Virus record (IMG/VR): IMGVR_UViG_3300021959_000292 | Location: 1 to 28,464 of that record | From: a virus | Length of the DNA stretch: 28,464 bases | Strand: one strand, 5' to 3' | In this document: positions 1 to 7,076 of the stretch, one piece after another | Layout: every line of letters starts with the position of its first letter | How positions within the stretch are numbered: position 1 is the stretch's first letter | Translations under genes and position numbers: made by a program | The notes under the pieces: generated by a model | What the model saw: only the letters and a program-made list of their open reading frames with translations | Told to the model about the DNA's origin: nothing | Databases searched by the model: none

Positions 1-1
1 T

Positions 2-64
2 GTCAACACCGCAAAATTGCTTGAATCAAAAGGCTTGACGCTCAAAGATTTTGGTATTATGTAA
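2..64 (+). CDS. C-terminal end of an unidentified protein (partial)
   Basis: An open frame enters from the left edge and encodes about 20 residues ending LKDFGIM before TAA at 62-64. It is followed 37 bp later by a strong rho-independent terminator, which supports it being the real 3' end of a plus-strand gene. The fragment is too short to identify. If the genome is circular or circularly permuted, this could belong to the same rightward arm as the partial gene at the right edge, but that is inference. Confidence 0.55.
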   Translation, partial: VNTAKLLESKGLTLKDFGIM

Positions 65-100
65 AACCTGAGATTTATGTCTCTAATACTTTTGTTTGTG

Positions 101-127
101 CCGCTCCTTTTTGGGGCGGTTTTTTTT
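101..127 (+). terminator. Rho-independent terminator
   Basis: A 7-bp stem CCGCTCC/GGGGCGG (one G-T pair) encloses a TTTTT loop and is followed directly by an eight-T run. It ends the rightward gene that stops at 64 and isolates it from the promoter at 155. Confidence 0.85.
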
Positions 128-140
128 ATTTCTGAAAAAA

Positions 141-183
141 GATCAAAATAATACTTGCACCAATATAGTATATTGGATAATAT
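141..183 (+). promoter_or_regulatory. Promoter with palindromic operator in the spacer (operator site 1)
   Basis: The -35 TTGCAC (155-160) and -10 TAATAT (178-183) are separated by exactly 17 bp. The perfect palindrome CCAATATAGTATATTGG (160-176) fills that spacer. A bound repressor would therefore sit between the two promoter elements. The upstream 18 bp (141-158), preceded by an A-tract, are identical to the sequence upstream of operator site 6 (15904-15921, opposite strand). It drives the 69-aa gene at 217. Confidence 0.8.
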
Positions 184-216
184 AAAAGGGAACCCAACAA
201 CAACAAAGGAAAAAAA

Positions 217-426
217 ATGTTCAAAGTACAAATCGAAAACCAAGACAAAAAAGTAATCATCGAATTCACCGCTGACACACTTGCAAACGCAAAGTCTCTT
301 GCTGAGGATCAAGTAAGCAAAGCACTTGCACAACTTGTAAACGTAACAAGCGCAACCGCTTTTGTATGGAATCTTGAGATTGGCGGCATTGACGCAATGC
401 TAGACGCTGACGGTTGGGATTACTAA
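217..426 (+). CDS. Small protein of unknown function, 69 aa
   Basis: The start is set by AAAGG eight to nine bases upstream of ATG, in the CAA-rich leader shared by the other operator-controlled genes. The product is small, acidic and predicted soluble, with an alternating hydrophobic pattern in its first half and a Trp- and Asp-rich C-terminus (DADGWDY). I do not recognise a family. It forms a single-gene transcription unit: an operator-bearing promoter lies 34 bp upstream and a strong terminator 22 bp downstream. That arrangement fits a tightly controlled early phage protein, for example a host-takeover or regulatory factor, but no function can be read from the sequence. Confidence 0.8.
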   Translation: MFKVQIENQDKKVIIEFTADTLANAKSLAEDQVSKALAQLVNVTSATAFVWNLEIGGIDAMLDADGWDY

Positions 427-447
427 TAACAACAAAACACGATACAC

Positions 448-474
448 AGGCCGCATTATGCGGCCTTTTTATTT
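448..474 (+). terminator. Rho-independent terminator
   Basis: A perfect 8-bp stem AGGCCGCA/TGCGGCCT with a TTA loop is followed by TTTTTATTT. It ends the 69-aa gene. The T-rich tail overlaps the stop codon of the convergent minus-strand gene at 469. On the minus strand the hairpin lacks a T-run, so it is probably one-directional. Confidence 0.85.
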
Positions 475-870
475 GCGCTTGAAAAACAAATCTGTACACT
501 TCTCAAGCGTATCACCCTCAAGATCACCGCATGCGGCCTGTATGCTTTTCGTATTGCTTATGTTGGCAATCTCGTTGCAATCACCTTGTGATGTTTGAGC
601 ATCGATCCCGCGTTGTTGCATGCGGCAAAATAGCTCTCTACACAATAGATCGCCTTGTGATTGCTCAACAATAAACAAAGGGCTACAAACGTCTTTTACG
701 AGGTCAAGATCCGTAAGTTGTTTTTGCACCTCAACTTGACCCTTTGCAACCTCGTCACCGCCAACGGCAACAATAACCGGATCCGGCTGTTTTGTGGCAA
801 GCTGTACACCCATCACGCCACCCGCACCCAACGCAACACCAACAACGGCCGCAATGATTATATCAACCAT
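469..870 (-). CDS. Membrane-anchored, cysteine-rich protein of unknown function, 133 aa
   Basis: The start ATG at 870 is chosen because AGGAGGT lies six bases upstream; a longer frame to 906 has no such site. Residues 3-24 form a glycine-rich hydrophobic segment (IIIAAVVGVALGAGG) that looks like an N-terminal membrane anchor. The rest is hydrophilic, with six cysteines in its second half (for example LLCRELFCRM), suggesting disulfides if exported. It is last in the portal operon and directly follows a 33-aa membrane peptide whose 3' end contains its ribosome-binding site. A spanin-like or superinfection-exclusion role is possible. No family was recognised. Confidence 0.75.
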   Translation of the reverse strand: MVDIIIAAVVGVALGAGGVMGVQLATKQPDPVIVAVGGDEVAKGQVEVQKQLTDLDLVKDVCSPLFIVEQSQGDLLCRELFCRMQQRGIDAQTSQGDCNEIANISNTKSIQAACGDLEGDTLEKCTDLFFKRK

Positions 871-874
871 CTTT

Positions 875-976
875 TTACCTCCTATCATGCAAAAGCCACA
901 CAACAAACTCCACCAACATAATCACGCACACAAGCACAATGATCCAATACTCCACAGGCAAGCCATACAAAAGCAT
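875..976 (-). CDS. 33-residue single-pass membrane peptide
   Basis: The ATG (974-976) follows the portal stop codon after one base, with TTGAGG seven to eight bases upstream inside the portal gene. The peptide has a strongly hydrophobic core (residues about 10-29, containing WIIVLVCVIML) and ends HDRR. The final AGG AGG codons double as the Shine-Dalgarno of the next gene, and the stop is four bases before that gene's start. This tight fit supports a real, translationally coupled gene. It could be a mini-holin or a regulatory membrane peptide; the function is unknown. Confidence 0.6.
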   Translation of the reverse strand: MLLYGLPVEYWIIVLVCVIMLVEFVVWLLHDRR

Positions 977-977
977 A

Positions 978-3809
978 TCAATCCTCAATAACAGGGATCA
1001 AGGTGCATCGACAATTTATATCCTCCGATGCAATCCCAAACGCTGCGGGGCTTTCCGTGCGATCGCCTGTACTTGGTACAACAAATTGATCATTGACGTT
1101 GACTACTTGACCGTCAAGCTCAACATGTGTATCACGCACTTTGTCATCACGCGATGACAGCCACTCTTTGCGGATGTTGATCCCGTTGTTTTGTGCTGAT
1201 GTATAGGCTTGATCCGTTGCCATATTCACGGCCTTTGTTGCCTCAGTGCGTGCAATAGTACGGGCACGCTCAGCACCAAATATCGAGCGTTGATCAATAC
1301 TCTTTGCAATCTCGTCAACACTATCACCATCTAACAAACCCGCCTCAATGATACGCTTGATTTTGTTCGCTGTGGATTGTGTTATCTGCATTGATGCAAG
1401 ATCATTGGCATTGACCGCAGCCTCACGCGATCCAAACACAAGATCAAGCGGCCGCGTTTTGCCCGCTCTTGCAAATACATCATCAAGTGCGTCATTCCCT
1501 GTGAGGCTCCACACGCCCAACCATTGCCGCCCCATTTGCCCTTGAAGTATACGCATTTCATCAGCCATCGCAAGCAATGACGACCAATCAACAACGGCCT
1601 TTGTAACCTGTGCGGATCCCGCAAATTTGCGGCTCACAACATAATCATTGATGCGGCTTTTGTATCTCTTGAGTGATTGCCTTAGATACGTATACACTGC
1701 ACGTTCAATGCTCTTTTCAGCGGGTTGCTGCACGCGTGTAACCCAACCTTGCCACATGTCAGATCGTTGCTTTTGTGCGTTGATCTTTTGCTTTTCTTTT
1801 TCGACAAGCTCTTTCATGTACGTTTGACCGCGATCACCAACAACAAACCACTTGATTTGTGCAACCGTGCCCGCAATGCGAAAATCTTGCAAGTGACGTG
1901 CCGCCCATGCCTCACGCTTGCGAATTGCCATCTCTTCGGTATCGGTCTTTGGTTCCTTATCAGCACGATCAACAATAGGCTTGAGCCGCCTGTATTGGTT
2001 ATTCCCTTCAATGTTGCCGCCTTTTTTCCATATCTGAGGCCAATTATCTTTCAAGTCTTGTGCATAGTCTGCATCAAATACCCTGTATTGCGTATTTTCA
2101 AGCGATACTTTGCGATCATCACCTTTTGCGGGAAAATTTGTTATTTCTTGCTTTTTGGTTTGCTTATCATCCTCAGCATTGGACAACGGATGATCCTCAG
2201 GCAATAAATCAGTATCATACGGGTTGCGTTTGTACTTGCCAGTACGCAACGCATACAACAAGCCATTGACGCGAGCCATTGCCCATTGAGCCGCACTTGA
2301 TACTGTTGGGCGTACGCTTGACGGGTTTGTTTCAAAGGCGGCCAAACCTCGCCAATATGACACAGCAAGATAATTGCTATTGGTTATCTTTTTTTTGGGA
2401 TTATTCCCGTACTCCTCATTATGATCAGCGGCTTTTTTTTTTAATCCCTTTTGGGTTGATTCGTTGAGTGCATCCATTGCCTCTTTTGCGTTGCTCTTGA
2501 GGCCGTAATTTGTTTCTTGCTTTTGGTTTTTACCTATTGCACGCAAGATCAATTCAAGGGCCCGCACGTTTTGACCTTCTTCATCTCCTATATCTTGAGC
2601 GGGTGTTTCTCGCTGATCCTGTGGTATGATTGGCGCATCTTCAAGGCCCTCATACATATACGCATCAGCGGCATCCATACCGTTAAGAATGTGCTTTGTT
2701 ACTCGGTCAAGCTGTGAATCACGTATTGTTTGCAACGCCTCAACGCCTGAATAATCGATCTCTACACGAAAAGTTGGATCAAACCGCTTTGCGATCTGCG
2801 TAAGAAGGAATGATAACCGCTTGCCTCTTTTGGTTTGCACCTCCCAGTAATTTTGAGCTTGTTGCCGTGATACTGCAAAGTTTGCACTGTTATCACCAAG
2901 TACTGATGGTGGCACGCCAAAAACCGCGCTAATCGCTTGCCTTGTGTAATCTCGAACCGCTTGAAACTCAAGATCACGCGGGCTGATCTGCAATGGTTCG
3001 ATCTTGACCTGACCACTAAGACACATTGCACCGCCCGAATTACTCATACCCCTATACGCGTCAAGTATAGATCGCCTTTGTTCATAATCCCAAATATCAG
3101 CCTCGTCAGCCGGTGTGATCAAAATATCAGGCCGGCCCTTTTTTGCGGCATCGCTTGCAAGTTTTTGTGCGGATATATCAGCCCCAATTTCACGCTGTAA
3201 AGGTTGTATACCCCCTACACCATACAAAGCATTTACACCGGCCCCCCATGATGCACTTTGAGCGTATACAACACGATCGATCGGATACTCAACAATGTTA
3301 CCACTATCCTCAAATTCAAAGCCCTTGATCCCCATTACAGTATCAGTGATGATTTTGGTTTGCTCAGGATGTAAACGAAACAAAGATGCGGGCACCTCTT
3401 GAGGCCCCGCAAGCAATACATAGCAACCGCCTGTGAGCATCAAGTCAACGATCAATTGCTCACGAAATGAATAACCATCAACGTACGTACTTGGTTGATC
3501 CATCAAATCTAGAAACGGATGATCGATCAAAATCTCTGAGTTTTCACCTTTGCCCCGTATGAGCTTGATCGGCAATGCGGCTAAATCTTGCGATGCTCTT
3601 GACACAGCCGCAAACACATAACCGTGCTGTGAGAACGCAGCCATAGAAACGCCCGCGGGGTACGGGTTTCTAACGCCTTGTGCCTTGTCCCAGTCTGCAC
3701 CATGTGCGGGCCGCTCAGGCTTTGCCACAGGCTTTGCAAACGCCTTTGTTATTGGTTCGATCAATCGCGTCCAAAATGACACAGGCTTTGCGGGTAAATC
3801 TTTACTCAT
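978..3809 (-). CDS. Portal protein fused to internal modules and a Mu gpF-like (MuF) domain, 943 aa
   Basis: The start at 3809 is chosen for GAGGTGAT five bases upstream. Residues 1 to about 400 resemble an HK97-type portal, the ring through which DNA enters the capsid. A typical block is EFQAVRDYTRQAISAVFGVP at 281-300, followed by a Gln/Tyr/Trp helix near 316-323. Residues about 845-943 match the Mu gpF-like head morphogenesis domain: ARTIARTE (849-856), KEWLSSRDDKVRDTH (881-895), LDGQ (898-901) and CRC (933-935). Between them are two modules I cannot assign firmly: 436-545 (SNYLAVSYWRGLAAFETNP, then YDTDLLPEDHP) and 575-670 (IWKKGGN, REAWAARH, GTVAQIKWFVVG). HK97-family portals are commonly 400-500 aa, so this is about twice normal size. 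A methyltransferase gene lies upstream and two membrane proteins downstream. Confidence 0.93.
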   Translation of the reverse strand: MSKDLPAKPVSFWTRLIEPITKAFAKPVAKPERPAHGADWDKAQGVRNPYPAGVSMAAFSQHGYVFAAVSRASQDLAALPIKLIRGKGENSEILIDHPFLDLMDQPSTYVDGYSFREQLIVDLMLTGGCYVLLAGPQEVPASLFRLHPEQTKIITDTVMGIKGFEFEDSGNIVEYPIDRVVYAQSASWGAGVNALYGVGGIQPLQREIGADISAQKLASDAAKKGRPDILITPADEADIWDYEQRRSILDAYRGMSNSGGAMCLSGQVKIEPLQISPRDLEFQAVRDYTRQAISAVFGVPPSVLGDNSANFAVSRQQAQNYWEVQTKRGKRLSFLLTQIAKRFDPTFRVEIDYSGVEALQTIRDSQLDRVTKHILNGMDAADAYMYEGLEDAPIIPQDQRETPAQDIGDEEGQNVRALELILRAIGKNQKQETNYGLKSNAKEAMDALNESTQKGLKKKAADHNEEYGNNPKKKITNSNYLAVSYWRGLAAFETNPSSVRPTVSSAAQWAMARVNGLLYALRTGKYKRNPYDTDLLPEDHPLSNAEDDKQTKKQEITNFPAKGDDRKVSLENTQYRVFDADYAQDLKDNWPQIWKKGGNIEGNNQYRRLKPIVDRADKEPKTDTEEMAIRKREAWAARHLQDFRIAGTVAQIKWFVVGDRGQTYMKELVEKEKQKINAQKQRSDMWQGWVTRVQQPAEKSIERAVYTYLRQSLKRYKSRINDYVVSRKFAGSAQVTKAVVDWSSLLAMADEMRILQGQMGRQWLGVWSLTGNDALDDVFARAGKTRPLDLVFGSREAAVNANDLASMQITQSTANKIKRIIEAGLLDGDSVDEIAKSIDQRSIFGAERARTIARTEATKAVNMATDQAYTSAQNNGINIRKEWLSSRDDKVRDTHVELDGQVVNVNDQFVVPSTGDRTESPAAFGIASEDINCRCTLIPVIED

Positions 3810-3864
3810 GTTATCACCTCTCATTTGCAAATATAGCACGATCACAGGTCTATTGCCTAAATCA

Positions 3865-4491
3865 TCAAAATAGAGGCAATTGCACATAGTATACAGGGCT
3901 TGACCATTGATCAGCCATTGCATTTGCAACGCCCTCAAATGTTTTGCTGCGCTCTTTCTTTGTCTTTGTAGGAGGTTGATATGTGCCCCTATGTTTTGAG
4001 CTCGTAACAAAAGGCGTGTATTGATTGATCATTTTTGTTGCACGCAAAGGCGGCAAGTTTTTCAACCAAAGAAGTGTACGCTTTGAATATGGATGTCCAA
4101 ACATAAAGGGTTGAATTGCTTGCGTGTATTGTGGCATATTGAGAATCTTAAATTGTGTAGGGTTTTCGATTGCAATATGCTTGATCGGTGCATTGAGTAA
4201 AGACATAAAAAACGCTTTTGCCTCAAGTGCTTTGTTGTATCTTTCTTGATTGAGTTGACCTTGTGGGTACATGTGGCGAGCTCCGGCCCTAGATAAATAT
4301 GTGCAAGGAGGAAAAGCGATCATCATTTCATATTTGCCGCTATACGCCTCTTTGAGAGCATCGCCTTTGATATGCCAATCAGGATAGCCCCCGCTTTGAT
4401 CTTGTATGTCACAACTATACGCCTCATGGCCCATATTACGAAACGCAATACATACCCGCTGACTTTCTTCACATGCTACCAATACACGCAT
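3865..4491 (-). CDS. DNA cytosine (C5) methyltransferase-like protein, 208 aa
   Basis: Residues 2-9 (RVLVACEE) look like the AdoMet-binding first strand, and PPCTYLS (61-67) carries the catalytic Pro-Cys (C63). IAIENP (106-111) corresponds to the ENV-type motif VI. These motifs match the short phage cytosine-methyltransferase-like family, which has a much reduced target-recognition region compared with typical 300-400-aa enzymes. The start at 4491 follows TGAGG by five bases; a GTG six bases earlier is an alternative. The gene lies between an orphan and the portal gene. It may protect phage DNA from restriction; the target sequence is unknown. Confidence 0.85.
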   Translation of the reverse strand: MRVLVACEESQRVCIAFRNMGHEAYSCDIQDQSGGYPDWHIKGDALKEAYSGKYEMMIAFPPCTYLSRAGARHMYPQGQLNQERYNKALEAKAFFMSLLNAPIKHIAIENPTQFKILNMPQYTQAIQPFMFGHPYSKRTLLWLKNLPPLRATKMINQYTPFVTSSKHRGTYQPPTKTKKERSKTFEGVANAMADQWSSPVYYVQLPLF

Positions 4492-4545
4492 ATGCACCTC
4501 ATTGAAATGCCCGCAGATGCGGAAAATGATTACGGTTTGTTATGA

Positions 4546-4950
4546 CTACTCGCCACACATCCACAGCCAACAATCAGCATTTTGATCAAGTTGGGTTTCT
4601 TTGCAATCGTTGGCAAGCTCTTGATAAAAGTTTGCCATTTCCTCAGCACTATCAGCCCAAAGATATTTTTTCATTCCATCAAAGTACTCAATACCTTTTT
4701 GTGATTTGTAAAAATCTGCACTGTGTTGAAATTTTGCAATGATACAAAAGTTTTCGTGATCGGCATCCATACGAGCCTCAAAGTTTTCTTTGCCTTCTCT
4801 ATGTACAACTATATTAAACTTGTTGTAACCGTGAAAATATTCTTCAAAGGATAGCACTTCTTTAATTGCCTTTGTTAGCTCTTTTGTGCTGTTGTACGTT
4901 CCTTCTTTGCTTATGTAACCTTCATTGAATTCTATTGTAAATGTAGTCAT
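4546..4950 (-). CDS. Unknown early protein, 134 aa
   Basis: The ATG at 4950 is preceded by AAAGGACAAACAAA and a CAA-rich leader, directly downstream of operator site 2. The product is acidic, rich in Glu, Phe, Tyr and Lys, and starts with a beta-strand-like FTIEFNEGYI followed by predicted helices. There is no signal peptide or membrane segment. I do not recognise a family. It is the first gene after its own operator-bearing promoter, with the C5 methyltransferase and portal genes downstream on the same strand. Confidence 0.8.
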   Translation of the reverse strand: MTTFTIEFNEGYISKEGTYNSTKELTKAIKEVLSFEEYFHGYNKFNIVVHREGKENFEARMDADHENFCIIAKFQHSADFYKSQKGIEYFDGMKKYLWADSAEEMANFYQELANDCKETQLDQNADCWLWMCGE

Positions 4951-4991
4951 TTTGTTTGTCCTTTGTTGTTGGGTTGTTGTTACTTACTCAA

Positions 4992-5030
4992 TCAATATAC
5001 TATGTTGGTAAGTAAAAGCAACCATATAAG
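4992..5030 (-). promoter_or_regulatory. Promoter with operator overlapping the -10 (operator site 2)
   Basis: On the minus strand a TTGCTT -35 is separated by 16 bp from TATATT. That -10 lies within the operator CCAACATAGTATATTGA (4992-5008), which departs from the consensus palindrome by a T-to-C change in one arm. The transcript begins with a CAA-rich leader leading to the 134-aa gene. Confidence 0.65.
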
Positions 5031-5045
5031 CAAAGATATTTGTAT

Positions 5046-5339
5046 TTATTTTTGCTCTTTATTCACAAAGTATCGTTTGAGTGCATCCCTGTACTGTTTT
5101 TCGTTGTAATCAAACACGATCTTTATATCTCTTTGATCCAATGCGTGATCATCGACGATTGCCGCAAAGAGCATATCAACCTCATAATCATTGGTATGTT
5201 TCTTGTAGTCCTCAATCAAGTTGCCCAATGTGTTCTGTACACCTACGATCTGAATATGCAGCCGCAAAAGCCTATTGCGGCCCTCAGATAGTTTGCTCAC
5301 AAGGGATACAATTTTTTTTTCGATGTTCTCAACGGTCAT
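5046..5339 (-). CDS. Unknown helical protein, 97 aa
   Basis: The start overlaps the stop of the upstream methyltransferase gene by four bases (ATGA), a sign of translational coupling. The sequence is largely helical and amphipathic (residues 1-45, then DYEVDMLFAAIVDDHALDQ), without cysteines, signal peptide or membrane segment. Coupling to the methyltransferase suggests an accessory subunit or a protein needed in fixed ratio to it, but this is inference and no family is recognised. Confidence 0.75.
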   Translation of the reverse strand: MTVENIEKKIVSLVSKLSEGRNRLLRLHIQIVGVQNTLGNLIEDYKKHTNDYEVDMLFAAIVDDHALDQRDIKIVFDYNEKQYRDALKRYFVNKEQK

Positions 5340-6610
5340 GATTGATCCCCAAATAGTGATAGCTGTGCATTTTCAAGTTTGTATTGTTTACGGGCCTCCT
5401 CAATACGCCCATCGATGATTGGCAAGTATTCCGGTGTAAGTTCCATGCCAACAAAATTAAAGCCTTCAAGAAGTGCAGCCGCACCCGTTGTGCCGCTACC
5501 CGTAAAAGGATCAAGTATCACCGATCCCTTTTGCCCGCCAATCAATCGACAACACCAACGCATGAGCTTGATCGGCTTGACAGTCGGATGTATGTTGCGA
5601 ACCTCGTTTGCGGTTCGACCGGCACCCGCTCTTGGATTGTTCAAACCAACTGATCCCTCTATACGGTGTACCGCCTCAAAGCCTTTTGTTGTTTCCAAAT
5701 GATCAAGCCCTTCCTCACGCTCAGATCTTGAGGCTTTGGCGCATTGATAAAGGTTTGCGGGCCAACGGCCTTGATTATTCTCAACAAAATTACCGCTTGT
5801 TTCATCACTTATTTGCAATGAAAAAGGCGATCCTGTTTTTGTTAATCTTGATCCTGTCAACTCTTGAGGCCCTACCCAACAAGGATCACCATACCCAAAA
5901 CGACACGCATCTATATTGAGCGCACCCGTGCCATGTTTCAATACATTTTGTGCAATCGTCAAACCCTTTTCAAGCGGCTTGCGAAGTAACAAAGCGGGTT
6001 CAACTGCGGGCTTGAGAGCCGTGCCAAACCCCGCCCATTTTTGCGCGTCTTGTGTTGCGGGTTTTGTGATGTCTTTATGTGTTGCACCTCCAAACTTCCC
6101 TTTTTCGTTTTGGTTAAAGCACGAATTAGCCACATCTTTCCTGCCCTCACGACCAAAAACCTGAACACGATCAACAACCTCACGCACCGCCCCCGCCTCA
6201 CGATCGATCGCTTTGCTTATATCGTGCGACTTTGGAAATCCTGAGAAGTAACACCAATGTATCATATCACGTATCACAAACCCGCCCTGTTGTGCAGCCA
6301 TACCCAACGCAGAAACGGTACGCGTTGAGCTAAAGGCTATCATGTGCCCGCCATGTTTCAAGACACGCAAACACTCAGCAAAGAAGTTGTGACAAGGCAC
6401 GGCCGCATCCCAATCCTTGCCCATAAAGCCCTTGATGTTTTTGCCCTCTTCGATGTCAGCCCATGTGCGGGCAATGCCATCAGCTGACATGCCATAGGGC
6501 GGATCTGTGCAAATTGCATCAATGCTGTTGTCAGGAAATGTCTTGAGGAGTTGCATGCAATCGCCATGCAATATTTTTGTTGTTGGTATATCATCCCAAT
6601 TATCGATCAT
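5336..6610 (-). CDS. Beta-class DNA amino-methyltransferase (N6-adenine or N4-cytosine), 424 aa
   Basis: The catalytic motif DPPYG (36-40) lies near the N-terminus and the AdoMet-binding motif DPFTGSGTTG (367-376) near the C-terminus. This order defines beta-class enzymes such as CcrM-like N6-adenine and several N4-cytosine methyltransferases. HPTVKP (341-346) is the usual flanking motif. The long middle section (about 130-330) probably contains the target-recognition domain. The start at 6610 is fixed by AGGA eight bases upstream. No restriction partner is present, so it is an orphan that probably protects phage DNA or modulates expression. The specificity cannot be read; because the genome is GATC-rich, GATC is one site worth testing. 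Confidence 0.92.
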   Translation of the reverse strand: MIDNWDDIPTTKILHGDCMQLLKTFPDNSIDAICTDPPYGMSADGIARTWADIEEGKNIKGFMGKDWDAAVPCHNFFAECLRVLKHGGHMIAFSSTRTVSALGMAAQQGGFVIRDMIHWCYFSGFPKSHDISKAIDREAGAVREVVDRVQVFGREGRKDVANSCFNQNEKGKFGGATHKDITKPATQDAQKWAGFGTALKPAVEPALLLRKPLEKGLTIAQNVLKHGTGALNIDACRFGYGDPCWVGPQELTGSRLTKTGSPFSLQISDETSGNFVENNQGRWPANLYQCAKASRSEREEGLDHLETTKGFEAVHRIEGSVGLNNPRAGAGRTANEVRNIHPTVKPIKLMRWCCRLIGGQKGSVILDPFTGSGTTGAAALLEGFNFVGMELTPEYLPIIDGRIEEARKQYKLENAQLSLFGDQS

Positions 6611-6628
6611 TGTTGTTGTCCTTTGTTG

Positions 6629-6781
6629 TTATTTGTTGATCTTTCTGTATACTTCACACATTAGATCAATAGCCTGTTGTAGTTTTAGACGATCCTCAAG
6701 TGTCATACTTTTTGAATCACGTACATCAAAAGTGTTTTTTATAGCTTGATCAAGTGTGTTTATTTTTTGTTTCTTTGTCAT
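6629..6781 (-). CDS. Small unknown protein, 50 aa
   Basis: The frame runs from a tandem start (ATGACAATG, 6779-6787) to TAA at 6629. The second ATG sits eight bases from AGGA, the standard spacing here, so it is preferred over the first at 6787. The peptide is basic at the N-terminus (MTKKQK) and then helical (LEDRLKLQQAIDLMCEVYRKI). It uses the shared CAA-rich leader and lies 18 bp upstream of the methyltransferase gene. Function is unknown. Confidence 0.7.
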   Translation of the reverse strand: MTKKQKINTLDQAIKNTFDVRDSKSMTLEDRLKLQQAIDLMCEVYRKINK

Positions 6782-6830
6782 TGTCATTGTCCTTTGTTGT
6801 GCCCCTTGCGGGGCGGGTGTTGTTGGTTGA

Positions 6831-7007
6831 TTAATTGCTAAATAGCTTTTCTTTTGGTTCTATTGATAGATTTTTGTTGTTGAATCGATCTTTGACTTCA
6901 AATGTGTATGCTATTTTATGAAATTGTAGATTGTACATTCTATGTATAAATTCAAATTCATTATCGTATTGTTCGTGTGTATGTGCAGTTTTGATAATAT
7001 ATGTCAT
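6831..7007 (-). CDS. Small unknown protein, 58 aa
   Basis: The start is a tandem ATGACAATG; the second ATG (7005-7007) is eight bases from AGGA and is preferred. The product begins MTYIIKTAHTHEQYDNEFEF and ends with Lys/Asn-rich sequence. It is predicted soluble and not recognised. It is the first gene of the unit driven by the promoter with the longest operator palindrome (site 3). Confidence 0.72.
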   Translation of the reverse strand: MTYIIKTAHTHEQYDNEFEFIHRMYNLQFHKIAYTFEVKDRFNNKNLSIEPKEKLFSN

Positions 7008-7030
7008 TGTCATTGTCCTTGTTGTTGGGT

Positions 7031-7066
7031 GCTTTATCAATATACTATATTGATAAAGCATTGCAA
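7031..7066 (-). promoter_or_regulatory. Promoter with 29-bp perfect palindrome (operator site 3)
   Basis: On the minus strand TTGCAA (7061-7066), a 16-bp spacer and TATATT (7039-7044) form a good sigma70-type promoter. The operator core (7037-7053) covers the -10. The symmetry extends perfectly to 7031-7059, with 14-base arms (left arm GCTTTATCAATATA) around one central base. This is the strongest operator in the window. It controls the methyltransferase unit. Confidence 0.82.
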
Positions 7067-7076
7067 GTATTTTTTT

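Noticed and set aside
1725-2207. 160-codon plus-strand frame inside the portal gene
   Set aside because: It is antisense to a well-supported domain region and has no translation signal.
4502-4524. Short CCGCA/TGCGG hairpin before the C5 methyltransferase as a terminator
   Set aside because: The loop would be only two bases and there is no T-run.
6801-6814. Hairpin GCCCC-GCAA-GGGGC between two small genes as a terminator
   Set aside because: No T-run follows on either strand. It may be an mRNA stability or attenuation hairpin, but there is no further support.
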